Counted from the first letter of the stretch, positions 1 through 11,536 are shown. The stretch: DNA of 39,158 nt from Tetrahymena elliotti 4EA (GCA_000231825.2 JH720362.1:309288-348445); one strand, 5' to 3'. Numbers and translations are program-made. Notes: generated by a model not told the origin, from the letters alone.

Positions 1-332
1 ATCTAGTTTTTCAACAAGTTTTTTCTGATAATTTAGAAATTCTCCAAAATACAAAAATTCCACTAAATATTTTTTTTTCTCATAAACTCCGCTTCACAAA
101 AAAATTTCAATTATTGGATTATAAATAAAAAATCGATTATAAAATTTATTTTTAAATCTGTTTATTTGACTATTAATGGATTCAAGCCACTATATTTTTA
201 AATAGCATATTGCCATTATTTTTTTAATTTTTAATTTTGTTCTAAATAAATCAAAATATTTTTTATGAATAATTATTAGTTTTTGTCTGCTTTTTCTTAT
301 GACCATTTTATATTTTAACTTAATTTTGATAG
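1..332. other. AT-rich intronic or upstream sequence of LRR gene A
   Basis: I recognise no exon here. The last 30 bases end in the array-type acceptor (tttaacttaattttgatag) used by the first visible LRR exon, so at least the 3' part is an intron of gene A. Exons resembling the N-terminal cap exons of genes C, E and F were not found, so the start of gene A lies to the left of the window. Confidence 0.5.
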
Positions 333-3300
333 GAAAAATAAAATTGCTTATGAAGGAGCTGCAAGTATTGAGAGATATAATGACCTCAGATTTATCTTAA
401 AGTAATTTTTTTTAACTTCTTATTTTATTTTCAATCAGTAAAAAACAAAATAGTTATTAAGAATAATTATTTTATCAATTGTTCAATCTTTATTTTTTGG
501 TAATTTTTATATTTTAACTTAATTTTTTTAGTTCCAAACAAATTGGTGATAAAGGAGCTTCAAATATTGGAAGCGCTTTGGAAAAATGTCTAAATGTTAC
601 TTCACTCCTTCTTGAATTAGAGTAATTTTCTTTAATTTTTAATTTTGTTTTCAATCTGTAAAAAACGTAATTGTTATCAAGGACAATTATTTTAACTTAA
701 TTATTTTAGTTCCAATAAAATTGGTGATAAAGAAGCTTCAAGTATTGGAAGCATTTTGGAAAAATGTCTAAATATTACTTAGCTCAGTCTTAGCTTAAAG
801 TAATTTTCTGATACTTTAAATATTATATTCAATCTGTAAAAAATGAAATCGTTCTCAAAAATAATTGTTTTATTAGTTTTTAATGGTTTTTTAATGGTGG
901 TTTTAATATTTTAACTTAATTGTTTTTAGGTGGAATGAAATTGGTGATGAAGGAGCTTCAAATATTGCAAGCGTTTTGGAAAAATGTCTAAATATTACTA
1001 AGCTCAGTCTTAAGCTATCGTAATTTTTTTTAACTTTTTATTTTATTAATAATCTAAAAAAAATGGAAAAAGTTTTTTATTTTTATAAATATTTTATAAT
1101 TTTTTTAGTTCTAATAAAATTGGTGATGAAGGAGCTTCAAGTATTGGAAGCGCTTTGGAAAAATGTCTAAATATTACTTCGCTCCATCTTGAATTAGAGT
1201 AATTTTCTTTTAACTTTAAATTTTATTTTCAATCTGTAAAAAAGGAAATAGTTATTAAGGACAATTGTTTCAATTGTTCAATGTTTTTTTTATGGTAATT
1301 TTAATATTTTATCTTAATTATTTTAGTTCCAATCAAATTGGCCATCAAGGAGCTTCAAATATAGGAAGAACTTTGGGAAAATGTCTAAATATTACTTAGC
1401 TCACTCTTAAATTATGGTAATTTTCTTTTAACTTTTTATTTTATTTTCAATCTGTAAAAAATGGAAAAAGTTAATAATTTTTCTAAATATTTACGAAATT
1501 TTTTTAGTGCCAATCAAATTGGTGACGAAGGAGCTTCAAATATTGGAAGAGCTTTGTAAAAATGTCTAAATATTACCACTCTCAGTCTTAACTTATTGTA
1601 ATTTTTTTAACTTAAAGTTTTATTTTCAATCTGTAAAAAACAAAATAGCCATCAAGAACAAATGTTTTTTTAGTTATTCTATGTTTTTTTTATATTTTAA
1701 CTTAAATTTTTAGTTCCAATAAAATTGATGATGAAGGAGCTTCAAATATTGCAAGCGCTTTGGAAAAATGTTTAAATATTACTTCGCTCCATCTTGAATT
1801 AGAGTATTTTCTTTTAACTTTTAATTTTGTTTTCAATCTGTAAAACGAAATAGTTATGAAGAACAATTGTTTAATCAGTTGTTCAATGTTTTTTTATGAT
1901 GATTTTAATATCTTATCTTAATTTTTTTAGGAGGAATAGAATTAGTGATAAAGGAGCTTCAAATATTGCAAGCGCTTTAGAAAAATGTCTAAATATTACT
2001 TAGCTAAATCTTAAATTATCGTAATTTTCTTTGAACTTTAAATTTTATTTTCAATCTGTAAAAAATAAAATAGCTATCAAGAAAAATTGTTTTATCAGTT
2101 GTTTAATGTTTTTTATGGTTATTTTTATATTTTAACTTAATATTTTAGTTCCAATAAAATTGGTCATCAAGGGGTTTCAAGTATTGGAAGTGTTTTGGTA
2201 AAATGTCTAAATATTACTTAGCTCAGTCTTAGTTTAAAGTAATTTTCTTTGAATTTTTATTTTTTTTTAATCTGTAAAAAACAAAATAGTTATCAAGAAC
2301 AATTGTTTTATCAGTTGTTCAATGTTTTTATATTTTATCTTAATTATTTTAGTTCCAATCAAATTGGTGATGAAGGAGCTTCAAATATTGCAAGCGCTTT
2401 GAAAAAATGTCAAAATATTACTTAGCTCAGTCTTAGCTTAAAGTAATTTTCTTTGGACTTTTAATTTTATTTTCAATCTGTAAAAAACAAAATAGTTATC
2501 AAGGACAATTGTTTTATCAGTTGTTCAATGTTTTCTTATGGTGATTTTTATATTTTAACTTAATTTTTTTAGGAGGAATTAAATTGGTGATAAAGGAGCT
2601 TCATGTATTGGAAGGGCTTTGAAAAAATTTCTAAATATTACTTCCCTCTATCTTAACTTATTGTAATTTTCTTTGAACTTTTAATTTTATTTTCTAATCT
2701 GTAAAAAAAAAATACCTATCAAGAACAATTGTTTTTATCAATTGTTCAATTTTTTTTTTATGGTAATTTTTATATATTAACTTAATTATTTTAGTTCCAA
2801 TCAAATTGGTGATGAAGGAGCTTCAAATATTGGAAGAGCTTTGAAAAAATGTTTAAGTATTACTTCACTCCATCTTGAATTAGAGTGATTTTTTTTAACT
2901 TTTAATTTTCTTTTCAATCAGTAAAAAACAAAATAGTTATCAAAAATAAATGTTTTATCAATTATTCAATGTTTTTTTATGATGATTTTTATATTTTAAC
3001 TTAATTATTATAGTTCCAATGAAATTGGTGATTAAGGAGCTTCAAATACTGCAAGAGTTTTGAAAGAATGTTTAAATATTACTTAGCTCAGTCTTAAATT
3101 ATCGTAATTTTCTTTTAGTATTTTCAATCTGTAAAAAACAAAATAGATATTAAGAACAATTGTTTTATAATTTGTTCAATGTTTTTTTATGGTGATTTTT
3201 ATATTTTATCTTAATTATTTTAGTTCCAATCTAATTGGTGATAAAGGAGCTTCAAATATTGGAAGTGCTTTGGAAAAATGTCGAAATATTATTTCGCTCC

Positions 3301-4124
3301 ATCTTGAATTAAAGTAATTTTCTTTGAACTTTTAATTTTATTCTCAATCTGTGAAAAATAAAATAACTATCAAGAACAATTGTTTTATCAGTTGCTCTAT
3401 GTTTTTTTTATGATAATTTTTATATTTTATCTTAATTATTTTAGTTCCAATCAAATTGGTGATAAAAGAGCTTCAAAGATTGGAAGTGCTTTGGAAAAAT
3501 GTCGAAATATTATTTCGCTCCATCTTGAATTAAAGTAATTTTCTTTGAACTTTAAATTTTATTTTCAATCAGTAAAAAACAAAATAGTTATCAAGAACTA
3601 TTGTTTTATCAGTTTTTCAATGTTTTTTTATGGTGATTTTTATATTTTAACTTAATTTTTTAGACAGAATAAAATTGGTGATAAAGGAGCTTCAAATATT
3701 GGAAACGCTTTGGAAAAATGTAGAAATATTACTTAGCTCCATCTTGAATTAGAGTAATTTTCTTTTAACTTTTAATTTTATTCTAAAAACAAAATAGCTA
3801 TCAAGAACAATTGTCTTATCAGTTGTTCTATGTTTTTTTATGGCGATTTTTATATTTTAACTTAATTTTTTTAGGAAGAATTAAATTGGCGATGAAGGAG
3901 CTTCAAATATTGGAAGCGCTTTGTAAAAATGTGAAAATATTACTAAGCTCATTCTTAGCTTATAGTAATTTTCTTTAATTGTTTCATCAGTTGTTCAATA
4001 TTTTTTTTATTGTTATTTTTATATTTTAACTTAACTTTGTTAGTTAAAATTCAATTAGTCTTGAAGGAGTTTCAAACATTAGAAGCACGTTGGAAAAATG
4101 TACTTATCTCAGTCTTAATTTATG
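333..4124 (+). CDS. LRR protein gene A, 5'-partial, 19 LRR exons
   Basis: This is a multi-exon gene of ribonuclease-inhibitor-like leucine-rich repeats, likely a protein-interaction solenoid. Exons start at 333, 532, 710, 930, 1109, 1327, 1508, 1714, 1931, 2149, 2353, 2573, 2795, 3014, 3224, 3445, 3664, 3875 and 4044. Seventeen are exactly 90 nt; the first is 69 nt and the last 81 nt, both still multiples of three. Every exon takes one nucleotide of a split codon on the left and leaves two on the right (phase 2). The repeat reads NQIGDKGASNIG then ALEKCLNIT then LxLxL, with TAG and TAA as Gln at several sites. Donors are GTAATTTTC, with GTATTTTC at 1804 and GTGATTTT at 2885. Introns are about 80-130 nt and are themselves similar between repeats. 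I found no in-frame TGA. No signal peptide or other domain is visible, because the 5' end is missing. Confidence 0.85.
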
Positions 4125-4271
4125 GTAATTTTCTTTTAAATTTTAATCAATAATAAAGAAAAACAAAAAATTAAAATTGGATTATCATAATTCTTTGTAG
4201 TTTTTAAAATGTTTTTTATTTAAATTATTAAAATTATTCTTAAGTTTGAACTAATGAAACGACTAATTAAG

Positions 4272-4335
4272 AGAGCATTTAAGTAAAATGATAAAGAGCT
4301 GCTCACATATTAAGTTAAAAGAGGTGTTTCTATGA
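4272..4335 (+). other. Candidate C-terminal exon of LRR gene A
   Basis: A block here matches the 3' ends of genes C (20843-20915) and E (25603-25741); all three contain a Ser-His-Ile motif (here IKSCSHIKLKEV) followed by a TGA, at 4333-4335. In C and E the block joins the preceding array in phase 2. In A the junction is unclear: the upstream acceptor at 4245 gives an almost immediate stop, and the AAG acceptor at 4271 would itself create TGA with the last two bases of the 4044 exon. Either an exon was missed or gene A has lost this tail. Confidence 0.35.
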
Positions 4336-4444
4336 TAAAATAAATTATTTATTTATTATTACTATTTGTACACTTTTTATGTTTAAGGTACTTTGTATTG
4401 AATAAAAAATAATTAGAAATAAAAAAATGTCTATGTTTATTTAG

Positions 4445-4540
4445 CAATATATGGGAAAATGATACCTTAGAAGCAATAGGAAAAAATATTAGACCTATTT
4501 TGGATAATTTTTCTTTTCATAATACTTGTTAAAACTATAT
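4445..4540 (+). pseudogene. Degenerate LRR-like exon remnant downstream of gene A
   Basis: After a TTTAG acceptor, the phase-2 frame reads NIWENDTLEAIGKNI, then a leucine/phenylalanine-rich end. This resembles a worn LRR unit (Asn-x-Ile ... Leu-x-x-Ile-Gly). There is no convincing donor and no neighbouring repeat. A related string (WKDNTLEANI) occurs at about 29205 inside kinase gene 2. Function is unknown; the call rests only on pattern resemblance. Confidence 0.3.
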
Positions 4541-5790
4541 GTATCCGTAATAGGCAGTACCCTAGGGTACTATACATATATATATATTAAAATTTGTGTG
4601 TGGGTAAAAATCTATCTTTTAAAATTGTTTATTTAAAACTTGATAAATTTAACAAAAGCATTGAAACAGTTTTAGGACACACAATAAAATGAAATAGAAA
4701 TATAATTTAAATAAACTTCAAAAACATTTCAATATATATCTCCAAAAAAATTTTAAGATGATAAATTACCTGGTTACAAATATTTAACAATATTTAGTTT
4801 GATTTATTTCTAATTTAAATTTTTAAAAATAAATTTAATCAAACCGGAAAAATTTATTACTTATATGATTGTCTACACACTAAGAATATAAAACAAAAAA
4901 ATATTAATAATGTTTAATTCTACTTACAACTTATTCATTCACATAGATTTCCAAATAAACTTTTATGAGGTTTTTACACATTCTAATTGTTAAGTATAAA
5001 GAATCTAAAAAATGATTTACAGTTTGCAATAAGATATTGTTCATATTTATTTTTATAATTTAGGAGGTAAAATCTATGCAAATGTGAATTCTTCTTATCT
5101 CCATTAAAAAGAGTGAAATTTAATTTAGTAGAAATAAATATTTGTTTGAAATTAAAATCACCTTCCTACAGAGTTTGCCCAACTTTTTATTAAAAGTAAG
5201 AAATCAAAATATTAAGTTTTTTTGATTTTTAAACATGAAGAAATTAAAACCAAAATAAATGATAAATTTTATTCTACATACAGTATCCTCGACATTCAAA
5301 ATAAATATTTAATTTTTAACTGTAATTCCAAAAATTCTCACAATCCACTGTTTCTGCACAAAAAATAGAGAATTCATTAGTCAAACTCGTTTATTATTCA
5401 AATTTTAAAATTTCAATTAATTTTTTTATTAAATATATAAAGTATTTTCTTTGAGATAATGTCACTTAAATATAAAATATTGGTAAACCATTTTATTTGA
5501 AAACAAGAATATTAGTTAATTATTACAAATATTAGATAAAAGTGAAGATTATTTATAATATGTATTAATATTTAATTTACTAATCAAAAACCAAAATTTA
5601 ATTAAGAAAAATGAATGAAAAGATATTATTAGTATTTCATCATTCAATTAGAATAGTTAATTTAAGATTCTCATGTATTTTTAATGAAGAAAACCATCTT
5701 AGTCATTTAGATTAGTTTTAGGTTATTTAATTTCCCATATTAAATTAATTAATTTAAAAATCTTTGTTAATTACATTAGTAGTTTAATAG
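4541..5790. other. Intergenic AT-rich stretch between gene A and kinase gene 1
   Basis: I see no supported exon in this stretch. It holds a perfect 16-bp palindrome (AGTACCCTAGGGTACT, 4556-4571) followed by a short (AT)n run. From about 5580 onward the sequence is clearly similar to 27115-27300 upstream of kinase gene 2. That makes the 3' part a conserved 5' flank (promoter, 5' UTR or an undetected first exon). Confidence 0.4.
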
Positions 5791-5874
5791 CAAGCAAGCG
5801 TTTCAACCAACTCTAAAAAAGTTAAGTACTCTTCAACCAATCAAAAAATCACATCGCGTAAATAGGAAATCCAA

Positions 5875-6525
5875 ATGTCTAGATAATAGTTCAAGAAAAA
5901 CAACAAAAATCCCTTAAAGCAAGCCAAGCAACACTAGAAGACCAAACAAAGGTCTTGGAAAGAAAGAATTAGTTTAATTGATATCTAAAATGAAGTGGAT
6001 AAAAAAGCAAAAAAAAAAGACAATTCTCCAAGCCTTCTTCTGCTAAAAGCACTCGACAATTAATTTAACAGCAAATTAGTCAAAGCTCTTTAGAAAGAGT
6101 AGCATGAAAATAGTATTTTTCCAAATTTTTGCAAAAATATAATCTAAAAACAATAATAATAAATTATTATTAGACTATCTCTAAAGCTGCTTCATACTGA
6201 GTGAACAACTAGAAAGATTTGAGTCTGGAATAAGTACATCAATAGAAAAACCTTATCTTATCACAGAAATGGAGCTTTTCTTTAGTAAAATTCGCTACTT
6301 TTTCTAAGACTTAAAAAACAAAAAATAGAAAATTTCATATTTTTTTCAAAGATTTTCTAATGATAAATGCAATTATCTTACAATAAATTGATTCTTATTT
6401 TGTCTTATTGTCTTAAAATTTTTAATTAATTGCATTTTAAAAAGAATCTTCATTTTATGCATTTTTCAACTAATTAATAACATATGCACTAATATAATTA
6501 TTTTTATTACAAAATGAAAAAAATT
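5875..6525 (+). CDS. 5' exons of kinase gene 1, conserved unknown N-terminal domain
   Basis: Two exons with a 61-nt intron (6113-6173, GTATTTTTCC...TTATTAG). The matching pair 27420-27669 and 27731 onward has an intron of the same length at the same place. The chosen start at 5875 begins MSRQQFKKNNKNP; conserved codons continue about 70 nt upstream without another ATG, so an earlier exon may exist. The first exon is basic and Gln-rich (KKNNKNP, KQRSWKERISL). The second holds the best conserved part, YLQSCFILSEQLERFE ... KPYLITEMELFF. Compared with its paralogue there is one extra nucleotide at about 6330-6345, after which this copy hits TGA at 6389-6391. In the shifted frame the homology resumes (DFLMINAIILQQI) and reaches a GTGAGT donor at 6526 whose phase fits the next exon. 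So either this copy is frameshifted or the sequence has an error. I do not recognise the domain. Confidence 0.6.
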
Positions 6526-6714
6526 GTGAGTAAATCTAAGATAAAATTTAAATTTAATGATTACTTTTACAAGTTTTTAAATAATTTCATTTAAAGTTAA
6601 CATTCAACAAATAGTAAAATATTTAATAGTAAATTTTAACTCTATTTATGATCAATTAAGGAATAATATTACTCATTTAAAATAATTAATTTTTTTAATA
6701 TTATTTAAAATTAG

Positions 6715-7498
6715 GGGAAAATTTATTTTAATATGTTCAAAAAGATGTTTATCTTTTCTTACTATTTGATGTAATTTTTAAAAAGTTTTAAACTTATTAA
6801 TAAAAAGTTTTAATTTAATATTTAGATTCTACTTATCAGATATTGTTGCAGAATAGATAATTTAAACAAATAATTCAACCAAGACTAAAATTTGGTATTT
6901 TTTTTAAATTTAGAAATATAAATTATTAATTTAATTAATTTTTAAAAAAGAATGATTTATTTGAAGAAGATTCTGTTTTATCATTATCAATAACCTAACT
7001 ACATTTAAGATAACTCAGGTTTAATCTAATAGAGAAGATTTTTAACTTTTATCAATAAATTCAGCCTTGCCAAAGAGAAAATTTTAACAAAAGAAATTAA
7101 AGAGTGAAAAAAAACTTGAATTATCTTTTATCACTATATATGAATGATATGACAAGCTTGATGGATATATAAATAGATTATTTAAAATAAGTTTATGATG
7201 AATAAATAATAAATTTAGTAAACCATTACAAAAGCTATTGTAAGTGCTAGATCATATAAAAATTTCCAGCTTTTTAGTTTGAAATAGAACATATTCAAAT
7301 ACAGTAAATCTATAAGTTATTTTAACTAATTTAATTTACTTTTAAATATTTAATTATAATTGATAAAATAAATAAATTCATTGATAATATTTATTTCTTT
7401 AATTTTCTAAGGTTGAAATTAGAAAATAGAGAGTGTAGACATATTTTGAATCAAACTATGAAATAACTCTACAATTCCAGGATAGATTATTTGTCCAG
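6715..7498 (+). CDS. Middle exons of kinase gene 1 (four exons)
   Basis: Four exons link the N-terminal domain to the kinase exon: 6715-6770, 6826-6894, 6951-7315 and 7412-7498, each with AG acceptors and GT donors. Their phases agree from one to the next and into the exon at 7782, which is the main support. The first reads QYVQKDVYLFLLFD and has a counterpart in gene 2 at 29420 (YAQKDIYLFLL). The long third exon (NDLFEEDSVLSLS, later SLYMNDMTSLMD) is polar and probably helical, with no known motif. It has no counterpart in gene 2, which seems to have lost it. The last exon ends NSRIDYLSR across the splice. Exact edges are inferred by eye. Confidence 0.55.
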
Positions 7499-7781
7499 GT
7501 AATTTTCTTATTATTTAATTAATATTAGAAATTTAAGTATTTAGTTACTTGTAAAATCTAATAATATCTTTTTTAAAATTATTAACTCATGAATTATTTT
7601 ATTTGTTTTTATTTATTTCTAAAAATCATTTTTTGATTAAATACCATTTAAATATTCATTTAACTTTAATTTACTTTGAATCACATATTTTCTTAATCCA
7701 CCTTTTTAAAATTAAACAAAATATTTTTAATATTACTGTAATTTTACTGATTAATAATTTCAATTATTTTTTTATTGTTAG

Positions 7782-10700
7782 AGTAAATTGGATTCAAATG
7801 AATGAAGTTGGTTTCGGTCAAGAACTATTGAAAAATAAAAAAAATAAATAAGAAAATTAAGTATTTCAATTATAGTTAAAGTAAGATGCAAATATAAATG
7901 AAAATTAAATGAGAAAATCTGAATTTTTCTAAATTATTTTTAAATAAAAAAATTTATCTTAGTGCTAGATTAACAAATTAAAAAATAAATATATCCTCAA
8001 TTAAAAATTAAATTTAATAAAATTTTATCATGATCAACAATTAAATCACAATTAGAGTAAAATGAAATTACTTGGTGGTAGCCAATAATCATAAACTGGA
8101 TAATAAATTTTTGTTGATATTAATGATTTTAATAATTAATAATAATTTCAGGATGGAATCTAAAAAATAAATGAAGAGCAAAGTATAAACTCATCTTAGC
8201 ACTGTATGTATCTTAGCTAAAATAATGATATTACAAATTAATAAATAGATTAAATTTAACAATTTTAATATATTAATCAATCAACAAATAAATCTTAAAC
8301 TCATATATCTAGCAAAGATAAAGAATAAATGACTGATCAAATATATATACTAATAAAGAAGCTAAGTGAATAATAGAGAATGTAACACCCACCATTAATT
8401 GTTACCCCGAATTAACCATAAGGTTAATTCGGGGTAACAATTAATGGTGGGTGTTACATTCTCTAATAATATTTAGAAAACATCAATTAATTTGATTCAA
8501 ATAATTAAAAAGAAGATTGGTTTGAAAAATAAAATAAAACATAAAATGAAAATTTATCTAATAATTGTTCTTAAAGTAAAAAATTTGAAAAAACATAATC
8601 AAAAACAACAGCAGAAGTCTAAGATGCTATTTCATGGAGCTAATTGGAAAAATGTTTTAAAGATAAGGGGAAAAAATTAGATTCATTAGATGAGGAATTT
8701 TTAAAAAAGTTATTTAATTTGGGCGAAATTTTAAATTGTGGTGGAGAAGCAAATATTTATTTCAATAAAGAAGAATAAGTAGCATTTAGAGTTATTAAAA
8801 TAAAAAATGAAGATTAATTAAAAAGTTAATTAATTGAATTAGAAAATATCAAAAAACTTCAAGATGAAACCAAGCACATTTTAGATTTAAATCTTTCTTA
8901 TATAATAATAAATAAATAAAATCAATAAAAATATTTGATTCATTCTATGTAAATATGTTCTAATAGCTTAAAAGAAGAAATTGATGATCCTGATAATAAA
9001 TACGATTTAAGCTAAGCATTAAATATTATTTTTACTAGCCTTCACTTCTTAATAATACTCAGATAAAATTTTATCTATCATTCAGACATTAAGCCTGATA
9101 ATATTTTAAAAGTTAATGATAATTATAAACTTTCTGATTTTGGTGCTTCTTAAAAAATTGATATCAAAAATCCATTTATTGGGTGGAAGTTACGTACACA
9201 AAAATATGTACCAATAAATCATTTGAATTTTCCTTATAATCACGATTTATTCTCAATTCTTTAATCTATACAAGAAGTATTAAATAAGTTAGATAAGTTT
9301 GAAGGTTTAAAACTTAAAATTTAAGATAAATAATAATCAATAATAAAGGATCCAAATTTCATCTATAAAAATTGTTTTGATCTACCAAAAGAATTTGTTT
9401 AGATTTTGCTTGATGAAGAAAATATTTAAGATATAAATGTATTCTTCGAAAAATATTTAAATAAGATAAAAAAATATTTATTAATTAAGAAGGAACATAA
9501 ACCCTTTCAATACGAGCCTTAATTATAGTATGCGCAAATTATATTAAAAATACTAGAAAAAAAGGATCATTTAACTCTTAATATATCAAAGATTTAATAT
9601 GATAACTTGAAAATAAAAGCATTATAAACTAAGAGCATTATTCTTTATAAAAGGAAAGAATATTAGAAATCTATAAATTATGTGTAAAAAATTTAGGAGC
9701 TATACTCAGAAAAGAATTAATTTCATCAATTAAAACCTATTTTAACATTAATGAAGATTTTATTTAAATTAGATAAAAATAGTTTATCTTAAGAAAGTTT
9801 TAAGTTACTAAATAAAATTGCAGCTTATCCTAAAGGAAGTTATGAAGTTAATTAAATTAAACTTAAGCTTATTGAGTTTTAATTGAATAACTCAAATTAC
9901 TTAAAAAATATTTAATTTGGTTATCTTGAGTAATTAAAAAAATCCTAGTCAAAATACTACTTAAAAATAATTTATAAAATGATTCTAAAATATATTAAAT
10001 ATTTCTAGCAAGCAAATATTTATCATAAATCTATTTTTGAAATAATTATCGAATTTTTTAATTAATAAAAAATTGAAGAAACCAAATACTATTCACAAAA
10101 GATTCTGAAAAAATTACTAATCTACTACTATTAGTACTTCTTTTAAGGAAAATTATTAGATATTCGAATTTATTTTGAATAAGAAGATAAAATTTTAATA
10201 TTTACTTAAATAATCATAAAATATTTTGAAAGTATCTAGGATTTTAAAAATGAAATAATTCTTGATTAAGACAATTGGGAACTTTTCTTTATAATTTAAG
10301 ATTTAAAATCAAATTATATTGAGTTTTATGATGAACATGAATTAATTGATATTTTATTACAGAGATTAGAAAAAGAAATGCTTAATAAAAATTAAGAAAG
10401 TGATAAAAATTTTGAAAAGCTGAGTTCAAATTTTTAAGAATATAAATTTTATAATAATTTAGTTGACAGTTATTATCAAAAGTTAACAAATACTTAAATG
10501 AGTAGCTAAAAATAATATCTCTTCATGAATCAAATTTAAATTTAAGGTGGATAAAAAAAAAGGATTTATGAAATAAATCAATTTGTTCATGATTTATAAT
10601 TTATTCTTCATTACATTTCTGATTCAAAAATTAAACTAAAAAATTTATCTTAGAATTATCTTGGCTTATTAAATTCGATATCATTCAATTTAGATTTTAT

Positions 10701-10797
10701 TGGATCTTAGTAATAATTTGATACAAATATAAATTCAATAATAAAATAAATAAATCCTAATTTCATTAGCTTGGTGTAATTAATTATTTTTAATTGA
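7782..10797 (+). CDS. Atypical protein kinase exon, kinase gene 1
   Basis: A 3,016-nt exon open for 1,004 codons with TAA/TAG as Gln. The first Met in it is at 7798 (MNEVGFGQELL), used here as residue 1, although upstream exons probably precede it. The kinase domain starts at about residue 310: a glycine loop CGGEANIY (about 314-321), VAFRVIK (about 328-334) with Arg where the ATP-binding Lys is expected, an alpha-C-like ELENIKKL, the catalytic loop HSDIKPDN with Asp 430, and DFG at 447-449. No clear APE motif follows; the C-lobe seems short (HDLFSIL). About 500 residues of Lys/Ile/Leu-rich helical sequence come next. If read straight through, the frame ends at TGA 10795-10797. A phase-2 GTAATTAATT donor at 10776, also present in gene 2, suggests splicing into LRR array B. 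Residues encoded by 8375-8470 come from an inserted palindrome. Confidence 0.85.
8375..8464. mobile_element. 90-bp perfect palindrome (foldback insertion) in the kinase 1 coding exon
   Basis: Two 43-bp arms (AGAGAATGTAACACCC ... and its exact complement) surround a 4-nt ATAA loop. Direct AATAAT copies flank it (8369-8374 and 8465-8470). Element plus one flank copy is 96 nt, that is 32 codons, and the kinase frame stays open through it. The paralogue has the empty site: its sequence continues without interruption at 30782-30800 (CAACAATATTTAAAAG). No transposase is encoded, so this would be a non-autonomous, MITE-like or foldback insertion. The arms are also much richer in G+C than their surroundings. 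Confidence 0.85.
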
Positions 10798-11536
10798 TTA
10801 TTTATTCAAAATTAAAAAAAAATTATTTCATTTCATTATTATTAAGCTAAAAGTAATTTAGAGATAAAGAACAAATATTTAGCTTAAAATTTGTATTTAA
10901 ATAAAGAAGAGCTAATGAAATTAGAATTAAAAGATCTAATAAAAATTCTTTAGCATTAGTTGTATAGTAAATAATTATCATTTTTTATCTAATGAATAGG
11001 ATTATTAATAAATTCTACAATTCGATTGAGATAGATTTTTGCAATTTTATAATCTAGAACTCAGTTTTATAAAATCTAAATGAATTCTTAAATTAAATAT
11101 GTTTTAATTAAATAGCCTTGTAAAAATATAAGACCCATCATTTTTAATTTTGACTATCATATTTTCAACAATTATTAAAAATCTTACTCTGGTAAGAAGG
11201 TAAAATTTTATTTTACATTAAATTTAATTTTTTTATAATTTAATCTGACTTAATTAATGAGAAAAATTTATTAAAACTAACTAATATTATTTTAAAATTC
11301 TATTTTTTTTGATGATCTAGATTTGAATAAAATTATTTTTTAAGAATAAAATAATTTCACTATAAAACGGTACCAAATTCCAACCCTGATAAGATCAAAT
11401 AATTTCAATTTTTCATACAACTTTGAAATTTAAAATTAAAATATCTTTTTTAAAATTATTACTTTTTTAATTTTATAAATCTTTTCTAAAGTGGATTTTC
11501 TAATATCAATTTTTAGTTTTAAATATTTTTTTTTAG
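10776..11536 (+). other. Link between kinase 1 exon and LRR array B
   Basis: This is a probable long intron or pair of introns. It starts with the GTAATTAATT donor at 10776 and ends at the TTTTTAG acceptor before 11537. A block at 11080-11199 matches a phase-2 exon of gene 2 (33382-33549), including the phrase NLTL and the donor GTAAAATTTTATTTT. In this copy a one-nucleotide length difference (120 versus 119 nt from the shared ATG) breaks the phase, so the linking exon may be dead here or skipped. Nothing else is recognised. Confidence 0.4.

Noticed and set aside
333..4124. CRISPR-like regularly spaced repeats
   Set aside because: The repeats are 90 nt and coding, the spacers are introns that resemble each other, and the genome is eukaryotic.
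4556..4571. 16-bp perfect palindrome as an operator or element end
   Set aside because: Too short, with no partner or extended arms. Noted only as a local feature.
5803..5820. Resemblance to the Tetrahymena chromosome breakage sequence (CAACCAACTCT)
   Set aside because: It does not match the 15-bp core, and the same string at about 27348 is also in conserved, probably coding, sequence.
8492..8680. Short standalone ORF starting at ATG 8492
   Set aside because: It is in a different frame from the 1,004-codon kinase exon, which is supported by a paralogue and motifs. Standard-code stops do not apply here.
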